In this document: positions 1 through 7,351 of the stretch, piece after piece
Numbering within the stretch: the stretch's first letter is position 1
Layout: every line of letters begins with the position of its first letter
Assembly (NCBI GenBank): GCA_051819745.1
Contig: JBNJGO010000022.1
Coordinates: 1 to 14,897 of the forward strand
Direction of reading: 5' to 3'
DNA: 14,897 bases
Source of the DNA: SKGA01 sp051819745
GTDB lineage: Archaea; Nanobdellota; Nanobdellia; Woesearchaeales; SKGA01
Position numbers and translations under genes: made by a program
Notes under the pieces: generated by a model
The model's input: the letters and a program-made list of their open reading frames with translations, nothing else
What the model was told of the DNA's origin: nothing
Database searches by the model: none

Positions 1-162
1 GCAAACAAGATACAAAGCTACAAGACACTGGCAGAAAACACAGGGCTCTCAACAGCAATGGTCTACAGGGCAGTGGATGATCTCATCAACCAAGGACTTA
101 TAGAAAAAACAAAAGATGAAGGGATCACACTTACTGACGCTGGACGTATAGCCAGATTATAA
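1..162 (+). CDS. C-terminal fragment of a winged-helix (wHTH) DNA-binding protein
   Basis: An open frame enters from the left edge and stops at TAA 160-162, giving 53 residues. The first part reads as a helix-turn-helix: YKTLAENTGLS, a turn, then TAMVYRAVDDLINQGLIEK as recognition helix and wing, followed by GITLTDAGRIARL. This order (LA..TGLS...VYRAVDDL...GLIEK....ITLTDAG) is typical of the C-terminal winged helix of archaeal transcription regulators of the MarR/ArsR-like superfamily. The N-terminal domain lies outside the window, so the ligand or partner cannot be named. Codon choice (AAC, CTC, ACA, CAA) resembles the next two genes, which are in the same direction, so it may belong to the same module. 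The DNA-binding call is fairly safe; the regulator's family is not. Confidence 0.7.
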   Translation, partial: ANKIQSYKTLAENTGLSTAMVYRAVDDLINQGLIEKTKDEGITLTDAGRIARL

Positions 163-208
163 TACTATTTATACTTTAAATTACATTTTTCTACAAAAAA
201 ATAGAAAA

Positions 209-259
209 TATTATAAATAACGCCTTATTAGAACCTCACAACGAACTGAAATACGGAGG
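209..259 (+). promoter_or_regulatory. TATA box and Shine-Dalgarno for the gene at 268
   Basis: The 105-base gap 163-267 holds T-rich sequence after the upstream stop, then TATTATAAATAA at 209-220, a good archaeal TATA box that would place the transcription start near 240. GGAGG at 255-259 follows, 8 bases before an ACG codon at 268. A TATA box, a short leader and a strong Shine-Dalgarno in this order argue that translation begins close to 268, although no ATG, GTG or TTG is present in the frame there. Confidence 0.6.
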
Positions 260-267
260 AGAAGACC

Positions 268-999
268 ACGCAACAAATACTTATTAACAATCACGGATTT
301 CTAGGAGAGAAATGTATCGCAAGCACGTACTCTATCGACCTCTCACAAGCAACCAAGCTAGACAACCACTCATTCCAACCAAACACCACACCACTCTTTT
401 TCAGACCAAGCTACGTTGAACTCACCAAACGATTCCAAGAACTCACACACAACAATTTCACCATCATACTCACACCAGAACAAGATAAAGAAGCAAAACT
501 ACTCAGCACATACTTTCCCATCACCTTTCTCGACCACATAGACCTCGTTGAAACAGTCAAAGAACACCTGCAATTAGAACTTGATGACATGGAATTTCGT
601 GAACAAGCACAACGACTTCCAGGACTGCGATCACTCTATTGCATACTCAAACTCGATTTTCTCAACTATTCATATCTACACAACAATTTCAACGCAAAAC
701 AAACAATAACGGTCTACACAAAAGAAGATTTCAAACAATTGCCAGCAGAATACACTTACGCACACAAATACCTGCAAAAAGAAGGGATCGATCCGATATT
801 CTACGAACTCCTTTTTAGCGAGATGACAGGAGAACGATTTGAATCAACATCCGTATATGAGAAGATACTCGATGACCATCAAGAATTCACTTCGCAGGAA
901 AAAAGAGTCGTAGAAAAACTCAAAGAAAAATACCGGCTTATACCATTAGAAGAAGACGGAAAAACAAAACTGACATTCGGCTATCCGATACGAGACTAA
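268..999 (+). CDS. Unrecognised 243-aa protein with apparent ACG start
   Basis: The frame is open from the TGA at 247-249 to TAA at 997-999. The first ATG in this frame is only at 589, and there is no GTG or TTG before it. The stretch 268-588 nevertheless reads like protein (for example QQILINNHGFLGEKC) with the same codon preference as the rest, so starting at 589 would cut off about 107 residues. ACG 268 sits 8 bases after GGAGG and is the best candidate; ATA 277 or ATT 283 are weaker options, and an ATG-to-ACG mutation or sequencing error is also possible. I recognise no family. The sequence is soluble, mixed alpha/beta, rich in charged residues, with a Lys/Glu-rich helix near the C-terminus (SQEKRVVEKLKEKY). 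It lies 44 bases upstream of the helicase-nuclease in the same direction, so a functional link is likely but unproven. Confidence 0.6.
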   Translation, partial: TQQILINNHGFLGEKCIASTYSIDLSQATKLDNHSFQPNTTPLFFRPSYVELTKRFQELTHNNFTIILTPEQDKEAKLLSTYFPITFLDHIDLVETVKEHLQLELDDMEFREQAQRLPGLRSLYCILKLDFLNYSYLHNNFNAKQTITVYTKEDFKQLPAEYTYAHKYLQKEGIDPIFYELLFSEMTGERFESTSVYEKILDDHQEFTSQEKRVVEKLKEKYRLIPLEEDGKTKLTFGYPIRD

Positions 1000-1007
1000 T
1001 AGATTAA

Positions 1008-1017
1008 TTTTATATTA
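1008..1017 (+). promoter_or_regulatory. TATA-like box before the helicase-nuclease gene
   Basis: TTTTATATTA lies 27-36 bases upstream of the ATG at 1044, the usual archaeal distance for a transcript starting a few bases before the start codon. No Shine-Dalgarno is visible directly ahead of 1044, which fits a nearly leaderless message. The gene could also be co-transcribed with its upstream neighbour. Confidence 0.45.
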
Positions 1018-1043
1018 ACGACCACATACCCCGATGATACAAA

Positions 1044-4000
1044 ATGACAACCGACAACAAACCACAACAACAAGCGATCGAGAAAACACAAGGACCAACA
1101 ATAATCCTCGCAGGAGCGGGAACAGGAAAATCACACACACTCAAGAAAAAAGCATATCACCTCATAAACGACCAACAACTCTACAAACCAGAAGAAGTCC
1201 TTTGCCTCACATTCTCAAACGAAGCAACCAACTCCCTGCGAAACGGCATGAGAGAAGAACTCCAAACAGAAGAAGATGTTACTGTAAAAACATTTCACGC
1301 ATTCTGCTCAGACATTCTCAAAGAAAAAGGACATCTTATAGGGATTCAAGAAGAATTTGAACTACTGCTACCTGATGATGCAAAACTCCTTCTCCATAAA
1401 CAACTAGATATACCTCCTTATTGGGCGAATAGATATGTTAGCACGATATTAAATGCAAAAGACTTTGGATTAACAATAAATGATATTAAAATATATGCCG
1501 ATAAACTCAAACAAGAATTACTTAAAACCACTTCGGAAGATAACTTTAACAACTACGAGCAAGAAGCAAGAACCTTTCTACAAACATTCTACCTTCTTGA
1601 TAAAGACGAGAAAAAACAACAAAAAACAAGAAAAAAAGAACTTAAAACCTTTATCGAAGACCACGGAGAATACAACCAATTCAAAGAATTTGTACATGTT
1701 TGGGAAAAATACGACTTACTCAAACAAGAAAAGAATTATCTGGATTTCTCAGACCTTAACGAACTGACACTACAACTATTCGACCAATTCGGAAGCGAAG
1801 AGTATAGTGAACAGTACAAATACGTCTTCGTAGATGAATTTCAGGATACCAACAAGCTACAGTTCAGACTGCTAGAACACATTGCAGCACACAAGAATAT
1901 CACGGTAGTAGGAGATCCGAACCAATCGATATACGGATTTAGAGGAGCGTTCAAAGATAGCTTTGAGCACTTCATGAAAATATTTGAAGCTGATAAGAAC
2001 TGCATCTTCAAACTCAATAAAAGCTACAGGTCAACAAACAAGATACTCAACATCGCATTTGAACTCATCAAAAACAACTATGAAAACAAAGACGAGTGTG
2101 TCCACGTCAAAAGTGCAGACGACAAAGATGGAAACTCTGTACGTGTCGTTTCAACCATAAATGCTGAAGAGGAAGCACGGTATATAGCAGACACCGTCCA
2201 GCAAAAAATAGATGGAGGAACACCGCTGGAAGAAATCTGCATTCTGCATCGAACCCACAAACAAGCAGAAGCGATAAAAGAAGCCCTTGAATTAAGAGAG
2301 ATACCTGTGATAACTGCTGGAAAAACTGATTTATTACAACGACCTGAGATAAAAACAGCAACTGCTTATCTGGCAATGCTCTCCAACATTAAAGAACGAA
2401 GCGGAACAGGAGAACAAGCATGGTGGTATTTATTCCATTATCACAACCAAATACCTGTACAAGACTCCTTACAACTAGGACGATACCTCAAAAAAGCAAA
2501 CTATGACACTCCTGTTGAAGATCAGGAAAGCATCGACACACTCCTACTGAATGCAAAAGAACAACTCAACCTCAGCGAACAAACAAACCAAGTAGTGCAA
2601 CGAATCACAACAACACTTCAACACCTCGTAAACAATAGCAACAAGCCATTACCAGAACTCATACTAGATATCTACGAACTCACTGGACTTAACAGAGCAT
2701 TCACTTACAAAAGATCAATAGAAAATATAGAATGCATGCTCAATCTCAAAAAATTCTATGAATTAGCAGTAACTTACTACCAACACCATGAACAAAAATT
2801 AGAATCTTTTATACAATACATTGAAATGATTGATAATTTGAATGTAGACATTGAAGCATCAAAAATAATGAATATTAATGCAGTCAAACTCATGACAATA
2901 CACGCATCCAAAGGTCTCGAATTTGATACTGTTATTGTTAGCAATATGGCTCGAGACCGGTTTCCAATAACAAGGACAATAAATGAGCCACTCATACCAA
3001 AAGAATTACTGCCGGATTTCAAAGCACAGATACAAACGCTCAAAGAAAAAGGTTGCGATGAAAAAACTATCGAGAAAGAACTCAAAGATTACGATAAAAC
3101 CATTATGTTATTAGAAGAACGAAGATTATGCTACGTTGCATGGACGAGAGCAAAAAACAATCTTATACTAACCTATGCAAACGACTACAAGGGAGAACCG
3201 GATTCAACAAGACAATCAGAATTTCTTGATGAGATAAGATTCAAAGAAAATGAGAATGTGACGGTTACCGAAGATGATGATGAAAAAGACATGCACTTAT
3301 CCCACCAATCATCCTATGAGAAAGAATTAAGCAATCTCAAAAAGCAAATCGTGCACGCTCTTGACACTGAAAGTCATGAAGAATTACAACAAAGACTGGC
3401 AACATATGTCTCGTGTAAACAAAAACAACCACTGCAAGGAGTAAACCCTGAGGAAGTCAAACAAGTCATCGCAAAAAGCAACGGAGAACAATTCATAACA
3501 TTCGATCCGCAAGCAATAACATTCAGCCCGACAGCAATAAGCACATACAAAGATTGTCCAAAACAATATGAACTTAGCAAAATATACAACATGCCAAAAA
3601 GAGGAGATTTTGAATACACTGGAGACGGAAGTACGATAGGATCATTCATACACGAAGTCTGTGAATACGGCGTGAATGAAGGAAAACAAACACTGAATGG
3701 GTTTAAAGAAGTAGCGCGAAAACTTCACAAGAAAGAATACCGTAAAATAGATCTTGAAGAAGCAGATATGCTACTAAATGTTTTTTGGGAGAGAAATAAA
3801 CACAAGATTACAGAACAATCAATAACAGAAATGAAACTCAGTTTCACCATTGAGGGCTTTCAGTTCTTCGGAATCGCAGATAGGGTTGATGTTCTTGACG
3901 ATGGTAGTGTGGAAGTAATAGATTACAAGACGAACAAAAGAGCAATATCACCTGAAAAACGAGCGTTACAACTAGGATTTTACGCTCTCGCACTTCAAGA

Positions 4001-4271
4001 GAAAGGGTACACGGTTAAACGGCTCACCCTTGACATGTTAAGACTTGATAAGCCAATAGAAATGGATGTTGATGAAGAAGGAAATGTTACTTCTGCTGTT
4101 GGAGGATCAAAAAGATCAAATTTCAATCTTGCTGAACTCAAAAAAACGATTGTCAATTACTGCAAATCTATAGCACATGATTACGAATACGGATTCGAAG
4201 TCACAACTGATGAGAATAATTGCAGATTCTGCGGTTATAAATTCTACTGTCCGAAATGGGAAACTAATTAA
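1044..4271 (+). CDS. UvrD/AddA-type superfamily 1 helicase fused to RecB-like Fe-S nuclease
   Basis: This 1075-aa protein carries a full set of SF1A helicase motifs: Q-motif-like KPQQQAI at 6-12, Walker A GAGTGKS 24-30, Walker B DEFQD 264-268, motif III GDPNQSIYGFRG from 290, motif IV KSYRST, motif V MTIHASKGLEFD 617-628, and motif VI VAWTRAK 698-704. After about residue 820 comes a PD-(D/E)XK nuclease of the RecB/AddB/Cas4 type: FSPTAISTYKDCPKQYE with C838, VIDYKT with D960 and K962, QLGFYALAL, and a terminal cluster C1060-x2-C1063-x5-C1069. The four cysteines match the 4Fe-4S layout known from AddB and Cas4-type nucleases. It would unwind and resect DNA ends in an ATP-dependent way, for recombination, repair or defence. 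All visible catalytic residues are intact. Unlike bacterial AddAB, helicase and Fe-S nuclease are in one chain with no second helicase subunit nearby. Confidence 0.92.
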   Translation: MTTDNKPQQQAIEKTQGPTIILAGAGTGKSHTLKKKAYHLINDQQLYKPEEVLCLTFSNEATNSLRNGMREELQTEEDVTVKTFHAFCSDILKEKGHLIGIQEEFELLLPDDAKLLLHKQLDIPPYWANRYVSTILNAKDFGLTINDIKIYADKLKQELLKTTSEDNFNNYEQEARTFLQTFYLLDKDEKKQQKTRKKELKTFIEDHGEYNQFKEFVHVWEKYDLLKQEKNYLDFSDLNELTLQLFDQFGSEEYSEQYKYVFVDEFQDTNKLQFRLLEHIAAHKNITVVGDPNQSIYGFRGAFKDSFEHFMKIFEADKNCIFKLNKSYRSTNKILNIAFELIKNNYENKDECVHVKSADDKDGNSVRVVSTINAEEEARYIADTVQQKIDGGTPLEEICILHRTHKQAEAIKEALELREIPVITAGKTDLLQRPEIKTATAYLAMLSNIKERSGTGEQAWWYLFHYHNQIPVQDSLQLGRYLKKANYDTPVEDQESIDTLLLNAKEQLNLSEQTNQVVQRITTTLQHLVNNSNKPLPELILDIYELTGLNRAFTYKRSIENIECMLNLKKFYELAVTYYQHHEQKLESFIQYIEMIDNLNVDIEASKIMNINAVKLMTIHASKGLEFDTVIVSNMARDRFPITRTINEPLIPKELLPDFKAQIQTLKEKGCDEKTIEKELKDYDKTIMLLEERRLCYVAWTRAKNNLILTYANDYKGEPDSTRQSEFLDEIRFKENENVTVTEDDDEKDMHLSHQSSYEKELSNLKKQIVHALDTESHEELQQRLATYVSCKQKQPLQGVNPEEVKQVIAKSNGEQFITFDPQAITFSPTAISTYKDCPKQYELSKIYNMPKRGDFEYTGDGSTIGSFIHEVCEYGVNEGKQTLNGFKEVARKLHKKEYRKIDLEEADMLLNVFWERNKHKITEQSITEMKLSFTIEGFQFFGIADRVDVLDDGSVEVIDYKTNKRAISPEKRALQLGFYALALQEKGYTVKRLTLDMLRLDKPIEMDVDEEGNVTSAVGGSKRSNFNLAELKKTIVNYCKSIAHDYEYGFEVTTDENNCRFCGYKFYCPKWETN

Positions 4272-4274
4272 GAC

Positions 4275-4280
4275 TTTTTT
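4275..4280 (+). terminator. T6 tract after the helicase-nuclease
   Basis: Six T follow the stop codon by three bases, without a clear stem. Archaeal RNA polymerase can stop on such U-tracts. It is short, so readthrough is possible. Confidence 0.35.
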
Positions 4281-4290
4281 CCCGCCTACT

Positions 4291-4398
4291 GTGGGTTTGA
4301 CACTGAAGGGATGGTGTGGATACTGCAAGGACTCTTGCATGAATGTCTTGAACGTGCGTGAGAAGGACATCTTATTCGCGGTCACTATAAAGAGATAA
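4291..4398 (+). other. Possible 35-aa Cys-rich mini-ORF or small structured RNA
   Basis: The spacer after the helicase is visibly more GC-rich than its surroundings. Two readings are possible. As a protein, a GTG at 4291 opens a 35-codon frame ending in TAA 4396-4398 with WCGYCKDSC, a CxxCxxxC pattern that could bind a metal. As RNA, it holds a perfect 6-bp hairpin (TGCAAG 4324-4329, loop GACT, CTTGCA 4334-4339) and a second stem pairing ATGTC 4343-4347 with GACAT 4366-4370. A TATA-like TTATAAATT at 4235-4243, inside the helicase gene, would start a transcript near 4266. Neither reading is strong. The same frame is also open backwards to an ATG at 4177, which overlaps the helicase and looks accidental. 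Confidence 0.2.
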
Positions 4399-4416
4399 AC
4401 AGATATAGTGATAACC

Positions 4417-4426
4417 TTTTTAAATA
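4417..4426 (+). promoter_or_regulatory. TATA box of the permease-SDR operon
   Basis: TTTTTAAATA is centred about 26 bases upstream of ATG 4448, placing the transcription start essentially at that codon. This favours a leaderless message and rules against the in-frame GTG at 4427, which directly abuts the box. Confidence 0.65.
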
Positions 4427-4447
4427 GTGCTTTTTACAATTCTGACT

Positions 4448-5782
4448 ATGTCGATTTTCAGACCCATTCTAAAGGATAAGGAGTTCGCTTTAGAGAAACG
4501 ACTCCGTCTTTTTGACACGACAATGGCAGGTGTTGGCTTCATATTAGGAGCAGGTATTTATGTCCTTATTGGTGTTGCAGCATCCAATGCGGGCTCTGCA
4601 ATGTGGCTCTCTTTTCTTCTTGCAGGACTTGCTGCTCTCGCGTCAGGACTGAGTTATGCAGAATTATCATCGTTATTTCCCGTAGCCGAAAGTGAATATC
4701 GTTATTCCACAGAAGGTCTGAATAGAGGGGCTGGTTTTTTCTCGTACATATCGGTTATTTTGGCTCTCACAATTGGTATTGCTGGGGTTTCACTTGGTTT
4801 TGCAGGGTATTTTTCAGAGCTTTTCTCAATCGAGAACACCTTCTTAATCGCTTTAGGGGTTGTTATCTTTTTTGCACTTCTCAATTGGTTTAGCACGAAA
4901 TATTCGGCCAAAGTGAATCTTGTTTGTACGATCGCATCAATTGTGGGTTTGCTTTCAATTGTCGTACTGGCATTTTTTAATACAGGCGTTCATAATCCTT
5001 CTTATTTCTCGATGCCGACAGGGTTTTCAGGGATCCTTGGTGGCGCGTCCTTGATCTTTTTTGCCTTTTTAGGTTTTGAAGGGATTGTGAAGATGGCTGA
5101 TGAGACTAAAAATGCGAGAAAAGTAATTCCTCGAGCAGTGATTCTTTCAATCATAATATCCACGGTCGTTTACGTTGCTGTTGCAATTGCATCAATAAGT
5201 GTTCTTCCTTGGGACAAGCTTGCGACTTCGAGCGCTCCTTTGGCTGATGTTGCAGCAGCTGTACTGGGTGATAAAGCATTTGTCTTCCTTTCGATTATTG
5301 CATTGCTATCCACTGCAAATACTGTTATTATGGGAATACTATCTTCATCGCGAGGTTTTTACGGTTTTGGACAGATATTCAAACAATTCAAATGGATTTC
5401 TAAGATAGGTAAACGAAACACTCCTTTAAGAGCCATCATCCTGACAAGTATCATCGCTATATTATTCTTGTTTTTCAAAGATATTTCTGTCATCGTGGGT
5501 TTCACAAACTTTCTCATATTCACAACATTTATCTTGATAAATATCTCTGTTATCAGACTCCGATTCAAAAAACCGAAACTGAAGAGAAAATTCAAAATAC
5601 CGTTAAGTATAAAGGGCGTTCCTGTTTTTCCGATCATCGGAATTCTCATTTCGTTAGTGCTTATGTTCAATCTTGACACCATCCACATCATTTCAGGTCT
5701 TATCGCAAGTGGAGCGATCCTTGTTATATATCGGTTATTTGAAATGAAAGAAAAGAGGTTAACCTATGGATCTAAGAAATAA
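4448..5782 (+). CDS. APC-superfamily amino-acid permease
   Basis: The 444-aa product is an almost entirely hydrophobic polytopic membrane protein with about 12 predicted helices. The N-terminal region RLFDTTMAGVGFILGAGIYV matches the conserved first helix of the amino acid-polyamine-organocation family, where the G-x-G-x-x-x-G-A-G-I stretch lines the substrate site. The next helices (AGLAALASGLSYAELSSLFP) and the Glu-containing GFEGIVKMADETKNARKVIP segment are also typical of the family. It would import amino acids or amines by cation coupling. A GTG 21 bases further upstream is in frame, but the TATA box position argues for ATG 4448. Its last 17 bases overlap the first SDR gene, so the genes are translationally linked. 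Substrate cannot be told from sequence. Confidence 0.88.
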   Translation: MSIFRPILKDKEFALEKRLRLFDTTMAGVGFILGAGIYVLIGVAASNAGSAMWLSFLLAGLAALASGLSYAELSSLFPVAESEYRYSTEGLNRGAGFFSYISVILALTIGIAGVSLGFAGYFSELFSIENTFLIALGVVIFFALLNWFSTKYSAKVNLVCTIASIVGLLSIVVLAFFNTGVHNPSYFSMPTGFSGILGGASLIFFAFLGFEGIVKMADETKNARKVIPRAVILSIIISTVVYVAVAIASISVLPWDKLATSSAPLADVAAAVLGDKAFVFLSIIALLSTANTVIMGILSSSRGFYGFGQIFKQFKWISKIGKRNTPLRAIILTSIIAILFLFFKDISVIVGFTNFLIFTTFILINISVIRLRFKKPKLKRKFKIPLSIKGVPVFPIIGILISLVLMFNLDTIHIISGLIASGAILVIYRLFEMKEKRLTYGSKK

Positions 5783-6515
5783 AGTTGCAATCATCACTGG
5801 TGCGGCGAGAGGAATTGGTCGGGCTGTAGCATTTGAATTCGCTAAAGAAGGAGCAAAGCTTGTCATTTCAGATGTTGATATCGATAATTGTGAATTGCTC
5901 GGTGATGAACTTGAAGATAAAGGATATGATGTTTTAGTCTTGGAGTGTGATGTTAGTCGTAAGAAAGACGTTGATTCCTTGATAAAAAAAACAATGAAAT
6001 ATTATGAGAGAATAGATGTGCTTGTCAATTGTGCAAGTGATGAAGTAGTCAAACCATTTTTCGAGGTTTCTGAACGCGAATGGAATCACGTTGTTGACAC
6101 GAATCTAAAAGGAATGTTTTTACTCACTCAAGCAGTCGCTAAAATAATGGCTGTGCAAAAACAAGGAAAAATCGTTTCGATATCCTCTATCGCAGGAGAA
6201 GTGGGTCTTACGTATACTGCTCCTTTCTGTGCTTCAAAAGCAGGAATTATCAATCTCACTCGAGAACTCGCTTTAGAATTATCTGAGTATAATATTAATG
6301 TTAATGTCATAAGTTCAGGAATCTTGCCGACAAAAATCACAAAAGATATTCTTGAAGATAGGAAGACAAAACAATCTTTGCTTGAAAACATTCCTCTAAA
6401 AAAAATTGGAAAGCCCTATGACATTGCAAGATCGGCGGTCTTTTTAGCTTCCGAAAAATCAAAATATGTCACTGGTCATAATCTTGTCGTTGATGGAGGG
6501 TGGCTTTGCCATTAA
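5766..6515 (+). CDS. Short-chain dehydrogenase/reductase paralog 1, catalytic Tyr replaced by Phe
   Basis: This 249-aa protein has the classical SDR layout. The cofactor motif TGAARGIG is at 11-18. Asp36 at the end of strand 2 suggests NAD(H) rather than NADP(H). The NNAG motif is changed to NCAS (88-91), the tetrad Asn is N113, catalytic-position Ser is S141, and the C-terminal end is VTGHNLVVDGGW as in FabG-like enzymes. The catalytic YxxxK is altered: residues 154-158 read FCASK, so Lys158 is kept but Tyr is Phe. Ordinary dehydrogenase chemistry should be strongly impaired. The start ATG overlaps the permease end and has GAGGT 6 bases upstream, so it belongs to the same operon. It may be a binding or regulatory protein, an isomerase/lyase-like SDR, or act together with paralog 2. 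Confidence 0.9.
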   Translation: MDLRNKVAIITGAARGIGRAVAFEFAKEGAKLVISDVDIDNCELLGDELEDKGYDVLVLECDVSRKKDVDSLIKKTMKYYERIDVLVNCASDEVVKPFFEVSEREWNHVVDTNLKGMFLLTQAVAKIMAVQKQGKIVSISSIAGEVGLTYTAPFCASKAGIINLTRELALELSEYNINVNVISSGILPTKITKDILEDRKTKQSLLENIPLKKIGKPYDIARSAVFLASEKSKYVTGHNLVVDGGWLCH

Positions 6516-6521
6516 TTGAAA

Positions 6522-7271
6522 ATGAAATTACGCGGAAAAATAGCTATTATAACAGGAGCAGGACAAGGTATCGGAAAAGCGACGGCGATAGAATTTATGA
6601 GAGAACACGCTAAAGTAATTCTTCTGGATGTTGATGAAGAAAAAACTAAGGATGTTCAAGATCATATTATCAAACGAGGAGGATTTGCTAAGTTCATGAA
6701 ATGTGATGTGGCAAAAAAAGCTCAAGTGAAGCGTTGCATCAATACTGTTATCAAACAATTTGGCAAAATTGACATCCTTGTCAATTGCGCTGGAGTATTC
6801 ATCCGAAAACCTTTGGTTGATATGACTGAAAAAGACTGGAATGAAGTTATTCGAATCAACCTTTCTGGAACATTCACTTGTACAAAAGCAGTTGCTTCAC
6901 ACATGATGGATAATCGACGAGGAAAAATAATAATGGTTTCTTCTATCGCGGGAAAAGCAGGGTTGGTCAATACTTCTGCATTTTCTTCAGCAAATGGTGG
7001 TATTGTTAATCTTACTAAAGAACTTACTCAAGAGCTTTCACCATATAATATCAACATCAACGCAGTTTCTCCTGGTTTGGTCAACACCACGTTGATAAAT
7101 GATATGGTTCATAATCTCTCTTCGCAAAAAGAATTACTCAAGAACATTCCAATGGGTTATTTCGGCACACCTGAAGATATTGCAAGTGCTGTTTTGTTCC
7201 TCGCCTCAAAAGATTCTGACTTCATCACAGGTCATAACTTAGTTGTTGATGGTGGTTGGAAAACACATTAA
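6522..7271 (+). CDS. Short-chain dehydrogenase/reductase paralog 2, YxxxK changed to FxxxN
   Basis: This 249-aa protein is a tandem paralog of the gene before it and aligns without gaps over the active-site region. Cofactor motif TGAGQGIG is at 11-18, Asp36 again points to NAD(H), NCAG is at 88-91, and N113 and S141 are kept. Residues 154-158 are FSSAN, so both the catalytic Tyr and the Lys are lost. The C-terminus ITGHNLVVDGGW is nearly the same as in paralog 1. I chose ATG 6522 because MKLRGKIAIITG aligns with MDLRNKVAIITG of paralog 1; a TTG at 6516 is also in frame. Only six bases separate it from paralog 1, so the two are co-transcribed. Predicted dead as a dehydrogenase; it may pair with paralog 1, since SDRs usually form tetramers. 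Confidence 0.9.
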   Translation: MKLRGKIAIITGAGQGIGKATAIEFMREHAKVILLDVDEEKTKDVQDHIIKRGGFAKFMKCDVAKKAQVKRCINTVIKQFGKIDILVNCAGVFIRKPLVDMTEKDWNEVIRINLSGTFTCTKAVASHMMDNRRGKIIMVSSIAGKAGLVNTSAFSSANGGIVNLTKELTQELSPYNININAVSPGLVNTTLINDMVHNLSSQKELLKNIPMGYFGTPEDIASAVLFLASKDSDFITGHNLVVDGGWKTH

Positions 7272-7273
7272 TA

Positions 7274-7279
7274 TTTTTT
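7274..7279 (+). terminator. T6 tract after the second SDR gene
   Basis: Six T begin three bases after the TAA that ends the permease-SDR operon, with no stem ahead of them. The stem-loop at 7305-7327 followed by a T-rich stretch could be an additional stop signal. Confidence 0.35.
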
Positions 7280-7304
7280 ATACTTCAAGATTTGTCGAAC
7301 CTAT

Positions 7305-7327
7305 CGAAGATTTATTAAATATCTTCG
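7305..7327 (+). promoter_or_regulatory. Inverted repeat enclosing a TATA-like box upstream of the lipoprotein gene
   Basis: CGAAGAT (7305-7311) and ATCTTCG (7321-7327) are perfect 7-base inverted arms around a 9-base AT-only centre, and the sequence TTTATTAAAT across it can serve as TATA box for a start near 7340. A repressor or activator dimer bound here would sit on the promoter. The alternative is a terminator stem for the upstream operon, since TTTTACTT follows. Confidence 0.4.
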
Positions 7328-7351
7328 TTTTACTTATAGATGGTGTTTATC

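Noticed and set aside
312..422. ATG 312 frame preceded by GGAGA
   Set aside because: It stops after 36 codons, lies inside the larger frame, and its product looks like an out-of-frame shadow.
589..999. ATG 589 as the start of the unknown protein
   Set aside because: The frame is coding-like for more than 300 bases upstream and the TATA box and Shine-Dalgarno lie near 209-259, so this start would remove nearly half the protein.
1034..1360. ATG 1034, ten bases ahead of the helicase start in another frame
   Set aside because: The product is low-complexity Arg/Thr/Asn and overlaps the helicase Walker A region; a shadow.
4427..4447. GTG 4427 as start of the permease
   Set aside because: It abuts the TATA box and would lie upstream of the expected transcription start; ATG 4448 is at the proper distance.
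6516..6524. TTG 6516 as start of the second SDR
   Set aside because: ATG 6522 aligns with the start of the paralog; no Shine-Dalgarno favours TTG.
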